Shown piece by piece: positions 9,218-17,810 of a stretch of DNA of 64,000 bases (positions within the stretch are counted from its first letter, which is position 1; the number at the start of each line of letters is the position of its first letter). The notes under the pieces are model-generated. The model did no database searches. It was given only the letters and a program-made list of their open reading frames with translations, and was not told where the DNA came from. The stretch covers positions 310,001 through 374,000 of the forward strand of contig JAXHLR010000005.1 in the NCBI GenBank assembly GCA_034521975.1, read 5' to 3'. A program made the position numbers and the translations under genes. This DNA comes from Acidimicrobiales bacterium. GTDB taxonomy: Bacteria > Actinomycetota > Acidimicrobiia > Acidimicrobiales > SKKL01.

Positions 9218-10330
9218 GTGCGGCTCAGAACCGGTGTGACGATGATCGCCGTGTCGATCGCTGTCGCCTGTGGTGCCTGCGGGGGCGATGACTCATCGGT
9301 GGCGAGCAAGTCTCGGTCCGACGACTTCTTCGCCACCATGACAGACGCTGGAGCGGAGGCAGACGGTGCAGCCGCGAATGATGCGGACGGCGATGGTTCG
9401 GATGGCGACAAGCCCGGCCTTTCCTCGAAGCCCCGGAGCGATGGCGGTGACGAACACGAGGCCACGCCGGTGGTGGAGGTTCCGAGCGGACGGCTGGTGT
9501 TCAGCTCCGACCGCTCCGGCAACCTCGATCTGTGGCTCCTCGAGGCGGGCAGCGACGACCCGCGTCAGCTCACGACCGACGAGAGATGGGACCGGGACCC
9601 GACGTTCGTCCCCGACGCCACCGCGGTGCTGTTCCAATCCGATCGAGTCGCCGGACCCGACTCGCCGACCGGGTTGAGGAGCTACGGCCTGTACCGGTTC
9701 GATCTGGACACCGACGAGGTGACTCACCTCCTTGGCAGCCGTACCTACAACTCCGGCCCGAGCCTGACCCCCGACGGCTCGACACTCAGCTTCGCGAGCG
9801 ACGCCAGTGGAGAGATGCACATCTACTTCGCCGACCCCGACGGGTCTTCGGCTCGTCAGATCACCGAGGAGAACCGGAGCAACGGGGGGCCGGTGTGGTC
9901 GCCGGATGGCACCTCGGCGGTCTACAGCACACGCTCTGGTTCAGACGACTGGGACCTGTGGATCATGGACGCCGACGGCGACAACCGCCGTGCTCTGCTC
10001 GACGGGCCGGAGAACGACAAGAGCGCTGACTGGTCGCCGGATGGCCAGCAACTCGTCTTCCAGTCCGATCGCGATGGCGGCGAAGGCGCCTACGACCTGT
10101 TCGTGCTCGACATCGACACCGGTGAGGTCACCGCCTTGACCAGTGGTCCTGGCAACGACCAGTTCCCGACATGGTCTCCCGACGGGCGCCACGTCGCCTT
10201 CGACAGCGACCGTGACGACACTGGCGAGGTCAGAACCCGAACGAACGTCTACCTGGTCGAGGTCGACACCGGCGACGTCGCGCGGCTCACCGATGGGGAC
10301 AGCGACAGCTTCCCCGACTGGGGCCCCTGA
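9218..10330 (+). CDS. TolB-like beta-propeller lipoprotein
   Basis: 370 residues. The N-terminus is a lipoprotein signal with lipobox ACGAC, followed by an acidic, Ser/Asp-rich linker to about residue 85. The rest consists of PD40/TolB-type repeats, seen as recurring (W)SPDG...F.SDRDG units. It would be an extracytoplasmic membrane-anchored propeller, probably binding protein or polysaccharide. The GTG at 9218 follows a strong ribosome site (gaaggagg). It ends 4 bp from the converging sufU, so the two suf operons meet here. Confidence 0.85.
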   Translation: MRLRTGVTMIAVSIAVACGACGGDDSSVASKSRSDDFFATMTDAGAEADGAAANDADGDGSDGDKPGLSSKPRSDGGDEHEATPVVEVPSGRLVFSSDRSGNLDLWLLEAGSDDPRQLTTDERWDRDPTFVPDATAVLFQSDRVAGPDSPTGLRSYGLYRFDLDTDEVTHLLGSRTYNSGPSLTPDGSTLSFASDASGEMHIYFADPDGSSARQITEENRSNGGPVWSPDGTSAVYSTRSGSDDWDLWIMDADGDNRRALLDGPENDKSADWSPDGQQLVFQSDRDGGEGAYDLFVLDIDTGEVTALTSGPGNDQFPTWSPDGRHVAFDSDRDDTGEVRTRTNVYLVEVDTGDVARLTDGDSDSFPDWGP

Positions 10331-10334
10331 CGCC

Positions 10335-10814
10335 CTACTCCTCTGCCTCGTCGAGGGCGTTGGCCAGGGTGTTCCAGGACAGCGTGGCGCACTTGATGCG
10401 CACCGGGAACTTCACCACCCCGCGCAGTGCCTCGAGGTCGCCGAGCTCGGTGCCGGGCTCGCCGTCGCCGAAGGTCTCCTCGGGCTCGGCGTCGGCGTCG
10501 AGCTCCTGCTCGTGGATCGACATCATGGCCTTGAACGCCTTGATCAGGTCGCGCGCCTCGGACACCGTCTTGCCCTTCACCGCGGCGCTCATCATCGAGG
10601 CTGACGACTGGCTGATGGAACAGCCCTGGCCGCCGATCTTGACGTCGGACACCACCCCGTCGTCGAGGAGCAGGGTGACCACGATCTCGTCGCCGCACAA
10701 CGGGTTGAAGCCCTCGGCCCGGTGGGCAGGGGGCGATTCGAGCTCGCCGCGGTTGCGGGGGCTGCGGTAGTGGTCGAGGATGATCTCGCGGTAGAGGTCT
10801 TCGAGGCCGGGCAT
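10335..10814 (-). CDS. sufU: SufU sulfur-transfer protein
   Basis: 159 residues, IscU/SufU family. The conserved cysteines are in NPLCGD, GQGCSIS and IKCATLSW, with the Asp after the first Cys and a SufU-type insertion between the second and third. In Gram-positive systems SufU is a zinc protein that takes persulfide from SufS and passes it to the scaffold. It follows sufS by 35 bp in the leftward operon sufC2-sufS-sufU. Confidence 0.95.
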   Translation of the reverse strand: MPGLEDLYREIILDHYRSPRNRGELESPPAHRAEGFNPLCGDEIVVTLLLDDGVVSDVKIGGQGCSISQSSASMMSAAVKGKTVSEARDLIKAFKAMMSIHEQELDADAEPEETFGDGEPGTELGDLEALRGVVKFPVRIKCATLSWNTLANALDEAEE

Positions 10815-10849
10815 CAGCAGTCCAGGGTGCGGTCGATGGTCATGTCGGG

Positions 10850-12081
10850 TCAGATGGAGAAGAAGTCCGATGCCGATTCGAGCGCATCGCCGAGGGCGTC
10901 GACATCGGACTCGTCGTTGTAGAGGTAGAGCGACGCCCGCGCGGTGGCGCCGACGCCCATCCTACGCATGAGTGGCTTGGCGCAGTGGTGGCCGGCACGC
11001 ACGCACACGGCTTCCTGGTCGAGCACCTGGGAGATGTCGTGGGGGTGCAGATCGCTGAACGCGAACGACAGGACGCCGCCGCGCGAGGCGGGTTCGGGCG
11101 GTCCGTGGATGGTGAGGTCGTCGCCGAAGCGGTCACCGAGGGTTCGCATGGCGTAGGCGGTGAGCCCGACCTCGTGCTGGCGGATGGCGTCCATGCCCAG
11201 CTGGTCGAGGTAGTCGACCGCGGCGTGCAGGCCGATGGCCTCGGCGATGGGAGGTGTGCCCGCCTCGAAGCGCCAGGGCACTTCGTTGGGCGTGAAGCCG
11301 TCGAGGCGGACGTCGCGGATCATCTCTCCGCCGCCCATGAACGGCGGCATGGCTTCGAGCAGCTCGGCCCGGGCCCAGAGGCCACCGATGCCGGTGGGGC
11401 CCAGCATTTTGTGGCCGGTGAACCCGAAGAAGTCGCAGCCGAGCTCGCCGACGTCGGTCGGCAGGTGTGGCACCCATTGGGCACCATCGACGAGGACCAG
11501 CGCACCGGCACCGTGAGCGGCGTCGATGATGCGCCGCAACGGTGGGATCGTGCCCAACACGTTGGACATGGCCGTGATGCCGACCAGCTTCACGCCGTCG
11601 ATGAGGCGATCGAGGTCGCTGAGGTCGAGCTCGTAGTCGTCGCCGACGGGAAGGTATCGAAGCTCGATGCCGCGCTCGGCCTGGAGCTGCAGCCACGGCA
11701 CGATGTTGGCGTGGTGCTCGATCTCGCTGAGCAGCACGGCATCGCCTTCGGCGAGGTTGGCTCGCCCCCAGGAGTGAGCCACCAGGTTGATGGCCTCGGT
11801 CACGTTCTTGGTGAAGACGATCTCGTGGGGAGAGTCGGCACCGATGAAGCGGGCGAGGGCCGCCCGCGCCCCTTCGAACTGGTGGGTGGCGTCGGCCGCG
11901 ATCTGGTACACACCCCGGTGCACGTTGGCGTGGGTGGTCTCGTAGTAGGTGTCCATGGCCTCGAGCACCTGCCGAGGCTTCTGGGACGAGGCGGCCGAGT
12001 CGAGATAGACCAGACGCCGCCCGTTGACCTCGCGCTCCAGGATCGGGAAGTCGGCCTTGATCTTGGCCACGTCGAGCACGC

Positions 12082-12085
<4 letters not shown>
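10850..12085 (-). CDS. sufS: cysteine desulfurase SufS
   Basis: 411 residues, class V aminotransferase fold. The PLP lysine is Lys226 in GFTGHKMLGP, the PLP-phosphate region is THANVHRGVY, and the catalytic cysteine is in the RAGHHCAKP loop, the short SufS-type (group II) loop. It removes sulfur from cysteine for cluster assembly, with SufU as acceptor. The GTG start overlaps the stop of sufC2 (GTGA), so it is coupled to a SufC paralogue rather than to sufB/sufD. Confidence 0.96.
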
Positions 12086-12825
<740 letters not shown>

Positions 12826-12849
12826 GGGCTCGATTCTAGGCACACCATC

Positions 12850-12875
12850 GAATTTGCACTACCTGCATAGTGCTA
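12850..12875 (-). promoter_or_regulatory. suf-shared palindromic motif upstream of sufC2
   Basis: On the minus strand TT-N3-ACTA-N6-TAGT-N2-AAATTC is followed about 25 bp later by the sufC2 start. The inner part GCACTA-N6-TAGTGC (12856-12873) is a perfect inverted repeat with 6-bp arms. Its layout equals that upstream of sufB (4512-4538), matching at 17 of about 26 positions. A common operator for both suf operons is inferred. Confidence 0.55.
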
Positions 12876-12887
12876 ATCCCGGGTGAG

Positions 12888-13289
12888 TCAGTCGTGATCG
12901 CGGAGGTCTTCCTTCCAGGAGCGGAAGCGGGTGTGGGTCGCTCCGCTGGGGCCGGCCCCCTCGCCGGTGCCGTCGGGGTGGAGCCGGAACGAGTAGGTCC
13001 GCGAGAGGTCACGGGCATCGACGACCAGGTAGCGGGCGTCGGCCCTGGCGGCGGGGCCGGCGCGCCACAGCAGCCAGTCGCCCAGCCGGCGCTTGTAGGT
13101 GATGAGGGGCTGGTCGATGTCGTCGCCCAGGTGGAGCAGTTCGTCGGGGGCCTCGATCCACGCCTCGGCGGGGATGTTGCGGTCGCGGATCGGTGTGGCC
13201 GGCAGGTCCGCGGTGTGGACCGGGGTGTGGTCGACCGGGCGCTCGTCGGCGGGAAGGGCAGAGCCCGGCGATCGACCGTCACCAGCCAC
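12888..13289 (-). CDS. conserved hypothetical protein
   Basis: 133 residues if begun at GTG 13289. No family is recognised. Features are a Trp-rich central strand (RLGDWLLWRAG), a YLVVDARDLSRTYSFRL segment and a charged C-terminus, suggesting a small soluble beta-rich protein. It starts 11 bp inside the end of the metallo-beta-lactamase gene on the same strand, so the two are probably co-transcribed. The open frame runs further upstream but there it overlaps the MBL gene and is Ser/Thr-rich out-of-frame shadow. Confidence 0.65.
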   Translation of the reverse strand: MAGDGRSPGSALPADERPVDHTPVHTADLPATPIRDRNIPAEAWIEAPDELLHLGDDIDQPLITYKRRLGDWLLWRAGPAARADARYLVVDARDLSRTYSFRLHPDGTGEGAGPSGATHTRFRSWKEDLRDHD

Positions 13290-13893
13290 GGTCGACCCAC
13301 TCCTGGAGGTGGGGGCGCTCGTCGCCGATCGTGGTGTCGTCGCCGTGGCCGGGCATGACGATGACGTCTGGGTCGAGCCGGGAGAGGAGCTTCTCGTCGA
13401 TCGAGGTGATGATGGTGTCGAAGTCGCCACCGGGGAAGCTGGTGTTGCCCGGACCGCCGGGGAACAAGGTGTCGCCGCTGAACAGCACGGGCGAGTCGAC
13501 CAGCTTGAACGACATCGAACCCGGCGTGTGGCCGGGGGTGAAGATCGTCTCGAGTCGCAACCGTCCCACCTGCAGCTGGGACTCGGGCTCGAGGATGTAG
13601 TCGTAGGAGTCGAGCATCGACGAGTCCTCGGCGGTGACCCCGACCAGGTAGCCGGCGTCGCGAACCGCGGGGACGGCCTGGATGTGGTCCCAGTGCCCGT
13701 GGGTCTCCAGGACGGTGCGCACGTTCAGCCGCCGACAGAGGTCGAGCAACAGGTCGTGCTCGTTGGCGGCGTCGAGCAGCACCGCGTCGCCGGTCTCGGT
13801 GCAGCGCAGCACGAACACGTTGTTGTCCATGGGGCCGACGACGACCTTGTGGATCTCGGCCCGCTCGTCGGACCAGTGCAGGGTGTCGCTCAT
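13279..13893 (-). CDS. metallo-beta-lactamase-fold hydrolase
   Basis: 204 residues, glyoxalase II-like MBL fold. The zinc motif is HGHWDH (HxHxDH), followed by further ligands in the FTPGHTPGS, SGDTLF and MPGHGD segments, so the binuclear site is complete. It may act as a hydroxyacylglutathione hydrolase-type thioesterase, but members of this group have many substrates. ATG 13893 is the likely start. It precedes and overlaps a hypothetical gene on the same strand. Confidence 0.88.
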   Translation of the reverse strand: MSDTLHWSDERAEIHKVVVGPMDNNVFVLRCTETGDAVLLDAANEHDLLLDLCRRLNVRTVLETHGHWDHIQAVPAVRDAGYLVGVTAEDSSMLDSYDYILEPESQLQVGRLRLETIFTPGHTPGSMSFKLVDSPVLFSGDTLFPGGPGNTSFPGGDFDTIITSIDEKLLSRLDPDVIVMPGHGDDTTIGDERPHLQEWVDRGW

Positions 13894-13961
13894 GTCACTC
13901 AGTGTGCCCCGACCGGGCCCCGAAGCCGACGCCTCCTCGCGAAGCCTCCCTCCTGACGGTC

Positions 13962-13981
13962 CACGCGCCCATGGGCGCGTG
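13962..13981. repeat. 20-bp perfect palindrome
   Basis: The arms CACGCGCCCA and TGGGCGCGTG are exact reverse complements without spacer, between the vapC 3' end and the MBL start. It could be a leftward terminator stem for vapBC or an operator for the MBL gene. No U-run follows it on the minus strand. Confidence 0.6.
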
Positions 13982-14027
13982 AACCGCGCAGCATGGGAGC
14001 AGGGACCGGGGTCGTCGCGGCCGGGCG

Positions 14028-14441
14028 TCAGGGACTGACGGGGGAGATGACCTCGAGGCCGAGCGACGCCGCGGCGGGGATCTGCTGGCGGTCGAAGGTG
14101 AGGTAGCGCACCGGGCGGGGGAGGCGGTCGGCCGCGGCCAGGTGCACCGAGTCGACGCTGCGGACGCCGTAGGCGGCGCCGATCTCGACGGCCCGAGCCA
14201 GGCACTGCTCGTCGACCGGCACCACCACGAACCCATCCCAGTCCTCGCGCAGCGCCGCCCACAGCTGCCGCTGCTGATGGCGCCCCATCGCCACGCGGTG
14301 CAGCGCCACCATGGCCTCGGTCCGGGCCATGGCCGACGCGCACCACACCGGATCCTGGGCCATCGCGTCGAGCACCAGGTCACGCCCCGGTTCGCGCAGG
14401 TACCGCTTGATCAGCGCCGATGCATCGACGGCGAGCGTCAT
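14028..14441 (-). CDS. vapC: VapC-type PIN-domain toxin (pair 1)
   Basis: 137 residues. PIN-domain acidic residues are present: Asp6 (VDASALIKRY), Glu42 in the second helix, and Asp residues in SVDSVHLAAADRL and TFDRQ. Such proteins are metal-dependent ribonucleases, usually cleaving tRNA. The start lies 3 bp after the stop of the antitoxin gene, the usual vapBC order. The RNA target cannot be predicted. Confidence 0.88.
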   Translation of the reverse strand: MTLAVDASALIKRYLREPGRDLVLDAMAQDPVWCASAMARTEAMVALHRVAMGRHQQRQLWAALREDWDGFVVVPVDEQCLARAVEIGAAYGVRSVDSVHLAAADRLPRPVRYLTFDRQQIPAAASLGLEVISPVSP

Positions 14442-14444
14442 CGC

Positions 14445-14744
14445 TCAGCTGCCCCGCAGCTCTTCGAGCACCGTGCCGGTGCGGGCGTCGATCGGCGGGT
14501 CGATCGGCTCGGGTGGTTCGGGGCGGTCGTGGCGCCGCGGCGCCCGGGCCAGCCCCGCGGCGACGAGATCGTCGAGGGTCGGTGTGTCGTCGGTGCTGAG
14601 CGGGCCGAGCTGGGCGACGGGTCGGCCGTCGACGGTGATCACGATGCGTTCGCCCGCACCGGCACGGCGCACCACCGCCGCCACCTGGTTGCGGAGCTCG
14701 CGGATGGCGATGCGATCGCGGGCGTGTTCGGCAGCGGCGTCCAC
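14445..14744 (-). CDS. vapB: VapB/Phd-like antitoxin (pair 1)
   Basis: 99 residues from GTG 14744. The N-terminal half has the Phd/YefM look (IAIRELRNQVAAVVRRAGAGERIVIT then DGRPVAQLGPL), a DNA-binding beta-alpha fold. The C-terminal half is Pro/Asp-rich and probably wraps the toxin. A GTGTACAC palindrome at 14765-14772 in the region shared with the divergent acyl-CoA dehydrogenase gene is a possible autoregulatory operator. Longer starts would run into that neighbouring gene. Confidence 0.82.
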   Translation of the reverse strand: MDAAAEHARDRIAIRELRNQVAAVVRRAGAGERIVITVDGRPVAQLGPLSTDDTPTLDDLVAAGLARAPRRHDRPEPPEPIDPPIDARTGTVLEELRGS

Positions 14745-14862
14745 GGTGCTGGAGCGTAGCACCGGTGTACACAACTTGGGTGGCACACGGTGGCCGAGCT
14801 CTGTAGCTTGTGCACCGAACCGGGAGATCGCCCGGCACGACAGATCCCAGAAGGGGGAGCAC

Positions 14863-15966
14863 GTGAACTTCGCATTCAGCGAGGAGCAGGAAGAGCTCCG
14901 GCGCATCACCCGGCAGTGGCTCGAGAACAAGTCTCCCGAGGCCACCGTTCGAGAGCTGATGGAGACCGAGGACGGCTACGACCCCAAGGTCTGGACCCAG
15001 ATGGGCCAGGAGATGGGCCTGCAGGGCCTCATCATCCCCGAGGAGCACGGCGGCCAGGGCTACAGCTACGTCGAGCTCATCGTCGTGCTCGAGGAGATGG
15101 GCAAGCGGCTGCTGTGCGCCCCCTACTTCTCCACCGTCGCCCTCGCGACCAACGCGCTCCTCCAGGCCGGCACCGACGACGCCAAGAAGTCCCACCTGCC
15201 CGGCATCGCCGCGGGCGAGACCATCGCCACCCTCGCCCTCACCGAGAGCAACGGCCGGTGGGACGAGGAGGGCATCACCCTCGAAGCCTCCGGCGACACC
15301 CTCACCGGCGAGAAGATGTTCGTCCTCGACGGCCACACCGCCAACCTCATCCTCGTCGTCGCCAAGACCGGCAAGGGCCTCGGCATCTACGCCGTCGACG
15401 GCGACGCCTCGGGCCTCACCCGCACCCCGCTGGCCACCATGGACCAGACCCGCAAGCAGGCCAAGCTCACCTTCGACAACACCCCGGCCACCCTCGTGTC
15501 GGCCGACGACCTGGGCTGGGACGCCATCGCCCAGATCCTCGACCTCGCCGCGGTGGCCCTCGCCGCCGAGCAGGTCGGCGGCGCTCAGGAGTGCCTCGAC
15601 ATGGCGGTCCAGTACGCCAAGGACCGCGTGCAGTTCGGCCGGCCCATCGGTTCGTTCCAGGCCATCAAGCACAAGTGCGCCGACATGCTCCTCGAGGTCG
15701 AGTCGGCCCGCTCGGCCGCCTACTACGCCGGCTGGTGCGCCTCCGAGCTCAACGACGAGCTTCCCGCCGTCGCCAGCTTGGCCAAGGCCTACTGCTCCGA
15801 GGCCTACTTCCACGCCTCGGCCGAGAACATCCAGATCCACGGTGGCATCGGCTTCACCTGGGAGCACCCGGCCCACCTCTACTTCAAGCGGGCCAAGTCC
15901 TCCGAGCTGCTCTTCGGCGATCCGGCCTACCACCGCGAGCTGCTCGCCCAGCGCATCGGCATCTGA
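14863..15966 (+). CDS. acyl-CoA dehydrogenase
   Basis: 367 residues, FadE-type flavoprotein of the mycobacterial acyl-CoA dehydrogenase group. The N-terminal helical domain is followed by the FAD/substrate segment (TLALTESNGRWDEEGI) and the C-terminal helices with RVQFGRPIGSFQAIKHKCADM and IQIHGGIGFTWEHPAHLYFKRAK. The C-terminus reads SSELLFGDPAYHRELLA, without the G-T-x-E tail of simple homotetrameric enzymes, so it may pair with another subunit, as steroid-type FadEs do; no partner is adjacent. GTG 14863 follows a strong aaggggga ribosome site. Substrate unknown. Confidence 0.88.
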   Translation: MNFAFSEEQEELRRITRQWLENKSPEATVRELMETEDGYDPKVWTQMGQEMGLQGLIIPEEHGGQGYSYVELIVVLEEMGKRLLCAPYFSTVALATNALLQAGTDDAKKSHLPGIAAGETIATLALTESNGRWDEEGITLEASGDTLTGEKMFVLDGHTANLILVVAKTGKGLGIYAVDGDASGLTRTPLATMDQTRKQAKLTFDNTPATLVSADDLGWDAIAQILDLAAVALAAEQVGGAQECLDMAVQYAKDRVQFGRPIGSFQAIKHKCADMLLEVESARSAAYYAGWCASELNDELPAVASLAKAYCSEAYFHASAENIQIHGGIGFTWEHPAHLYFKRAKSSELLFGDPAYHRELLAQRIGI

Positions 15967-16063
15967 CAGACGGCTCCTTTGGCTCGGGCCGGACCCGGTG
16001 GCGCAGTCCTCGTGGCTGCGCCACCGGCGTCCGGGGGTGGGGTGAGCCGGTACGATCGCCCCC

Positions 16064-16528
16064 GTGCTGACCGTGGCCATCATCGTGATCGGGGGCGCGA
16101 TCGTGTTCGCCATCGCGGCGGTGGCGGTCGGCCAGGTCACCTCCAACCTGGCACGGACGCCCGAGCGGGCCGTCTACGAACCCGAGCAATCGCTCGACTT
16201 CGTGGCCGAGGCCCTGCCCACCGATCTCACCGCCGAGCTGAGCTACGGCGACGTGAGCCGGGTGTTGCGGCTCTTCCACGACTACCTGCACTCCCATGGT
16301 GTCGCCACCACCGCAGGTGATGCCGTCGTCGAGTCTCCCGCGGCGGTGATCGATCCCGACACCGCAACCGACTACGTCCTCGAGCGGGCGGCTCTGGTCG
16401 GCTTCGCCATCAGTCGCGCCGCGGTCGACGCCGTGATCGAGGCCCAACTGGCCTACTTCGAGGCCATCGGCGCGGTGGGTGGTCCCGTCGAGGGCCCCGA
16501 CGATCCTGGAGGCTCACCGAAAAGGTGA
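16064..16528 (+). CDS. conserved protein with one N-terminal membrane helix
   Basis: 154 residues. Residues 1-25 form a hydrophobic helix (LTVAIIVIGGAIVFAIAAVAVG); the rest is soluble, predicted alpha-helical and acidic, with no catalytic motif recognised. It looks like a bitopic protein with a cytosolic domain (Arg after the helix: NLARTPER). GTG start at 16064. Function unknown; it lies just ahead of the tiny-ORF unit at 16573-16775. Confidence 0.75.
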   Translation: MLTVAIIVIGGAIVFAIAAVAVGQVTSNLARTPERAVYEPEQSLDFVAEALPTDLTAELSYGDVSRVLRLFHDYLHSHGVATTAGDAVVESPAAVIDPDTATDYVLERAALVGFAISRAAVDAVIEAQLAYFEAIGAVGGPVEGPDDPGGSPKR

Positions 16529-16552
16529 TCGCACTCGTGGCGCCGCGTTCGC

Positions 16553-16583
16553 TACTGTGTCGGGTACCGAAGAAAGGAGGTGG
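16553..16583 (+). promoter_or_regulatory. -10-like element and extended Shine-Dalgarno of the tiny ORF
   Basis: TACTGT at 16553-16558 is a fair -10 hexamer. AAAGGAGGTGG at 16573-16583, followed by TCCAGC, is nearly the full complement of the 16S rRNA 3' end (the usual complement is AAAGGAGGTGATCCAGC). Such an extended ribosome site is far stronger than others in the window. No convincing -35 box is visible. Confidence 0.55.
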
Positions 16584-16588
16584 TCCAG

Positions 16589-16636
16589 CTGAGTAGTCAC
16601 ATGATTTCTGGGACCTCGGAGGTGGCTGGCCGCTAG
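16589..16636 (+). CDS. tiny ORF (15 residues) with near-perfect ribosome site
   Basis: A CTG at 16589, 8 nt behind the AGGAGG core, opens a 15-codon frame (L/M-SSHMISGTSEVAGR) ending in TAG. An ATG in the same frame lies at 16601, too far for that site. The peptide is too short to fold alone, so the unit may be a leader peptide or ribosome-engaging regulatory RNA. Start codon choice is inferred from spacing only. Comparison with related genomes would show whether the codons or the RNA are conserved. Confidence 0.45.
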   Translation: MSSHMISGTSEVAGR

Positions 16637-16747
16637 ACGGCCCGCTGGACCCCTGGCGAATCTCCGCCATCCACCCTCGGAGCCGACGGCCGGGAACTGG
16701 TCCCGCCTGGTAGCAAACGTCGTCCGGGTTCATCCAGTACGAAGTGG
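16637..16747 (+). ncRNA. structured RNA segment downstream of the tiny ORF
   Basis: Between the tiny ORF and its terminator there is no gene, but several stems can be drawn by eye: TGGCG/CGCCA near 16654-16669, CGGGA/TCCCG near 16691-16705, and GGTGGCTGG (16621-16629) facing CCATCCACC (16667-16675) with one mismatch. Together with the strong ribosome site and terminator, this suggests a discrete transcript of roughly 200 nt. No known RNA family was recognised. Confidence 0.4.
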
Positions 16748-16775
16748 GAAGGGGAGGCCTGCGGGCCTCCCCTTC
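16748..16775 (+). terminator. 12-bp stem terminator with TGCG loop
   Basis: GAAGGGGAGGCC (16748-16759) and GGCCTCCCCTTC (16764-16775) are perfect complements around a TGCG tetraloop. The tail is pyrimidine-rich but short on T. It closes the tiny-ORF transcript and separates it from the gene at 16822. Confidence 0.75.
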
Positions 16776-16821
16776 TCGCGCGCCGGCCACCACGCCGGTC
16801 GTGGGCTTCTAAGCTGACGGC

Positions 16822-17046
16822 ATGGAACGCCCCACTCGCTTCGAGGACCACCGGTTCGTCGGCGACAAGCGGTCACAGGTCGTCTACGACCTCGACGCCG
16901 ACGATGTCGATCCCGACCAGATCGACGAACTGATGAGGTCCCGGCGCTACATCTGCTTCGGACCCGACACCCTCGCCGAGGCCCGCAACCGGGGCTACCG
17001 CCTCTGGCGCGGTCACCAGGAAGGGCGCCAGACCGCCGACGCGTGA
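16822..17046 (+). CDS. small conserved hypothetical protein
   Basis: 74 residues, soluble, rich in Asp and Arg (DLDADDVDPDQIDELMRSRRY). No motif recognised. Its TGA overlaps the GTG of the alpha/beta-hydrolase gene, so the two are translated together with the YbaK-like gene behind. Position is the only functional clue. Confidence 0.75.
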   Translation: MERPTRFEDHRFVGDKRSQVVYDLDADDVDPDQIDELMRSRRYICFGPDTLAEARNRGYRLWRGHQEGRQTADA

Positions 17047-17810
17047 CCGAACACCGCTTCACCGTCGACGGCAACGAGCTGGTGGGCCACCTCGCGCTCC
17101 CGCCCGGGAGCGGCACCCGTGCGCTGCCCGGGGTGGTGATCTGCCACGGGTTCCCCGCCGGCACCGGCGGTGGCGCCAACTCGGCCAGGACCTACCCCGA
17201 GCTGGCCGACCGCCTGGCCAACGAGATGGGCTGGGCCGCGCTGTGCTTCACCTACCGGGGGTGTGGCACCTCCCAGGGAGACTTCTCGCTCGGCGGGTGG
17301 CTCCGCGACACCCTCGGCGCGTTCGAACAGCTGCACCAGCACCCACGGGTCGACCAGGTGTGGGCGGTCGGGTTCGGCACCGGGGGAGCGCTGTGCATCT
17401 GCGCGGCGGCGATCGACGAACGTATCGCCGGAGTGGCGGCCATGGCCGCCCCCGCCGACTTCGACGACTGGGCCAGCCACCCTCGCCGCTTGCTCGATCA
17501 CGCCCGCGAACAGGACGCCATCACCACGTCGAACTACCCGCCCTCGATCGAGCAGTGGTCACGTGACCTGCGCCGGATCCGAGCGGTGGCGTCGGCAGCG
17601 GAGCTCGCACCACGGGCACTGCTGCTCGTGCACGGATCCGAGGACGAGTCGGTTCCGGTGTTCGACGCCCGTGTCACCGGAGACGCGCACGGCGCGGCCG
17701 ACCTGCGCATCATCCAGGGTGCGGGCCACCAGCTTCGCCACGACCCACGAGCCATCGCCGTGCTGCTCGGCTGGCTCGACCGTCAACGACACCTCCAAGG
17801 TGCACCATGA
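17043..17810 (+). CDS. alpha/beta-hydrolase-fold protein lacking the serine nucleophile
   Basis: 255 residues with a clear alpha/beta-hydrolase layout: oxyanion region VVICHGFPAG, nucleophile elbow, late Asp in LLLVHGSEDESVPV and His in IQGAGHQLRHD. The elbow reads G-F-G-T-G instead of G-x-S-x-G, so the catalytic serine is replaced by glycine. It may be non-hydrolytic or use different chemistry. It overlaps the small gene before it and the YbaK-like gene after it (ATGA-type overlap), forming a three-gene operon. Confidence 0.85.
   Translation: MTEHRFTVDGNELVGHLALPPGSGTRALPGVVICHGFPAGTGGGANSARTYPELADRLANEMGWAALCFTYRGCGTSQGDFSLGGWLRDTLGAFEQLHQHPRVDQVWAVGFGTGGALCICAAAIDERIAGVAAMAAPADFDDWASHPRRLLDHAREQDAITTSNYPPSIEQWSRDLRRIRAVASAAELAPRALLLVHGSEDESVPVFDARVTGDAHGAADLRIIQGAGHQLRHDPRAIAVLLGWLDRQRHLQGAP

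Noticed and set aside
14028-14744. vapBC pair 1 as part of the CBASS island
   Set aside because: It lies 14 kb away, with a different antitoxin fold and ordinary flanking genes.
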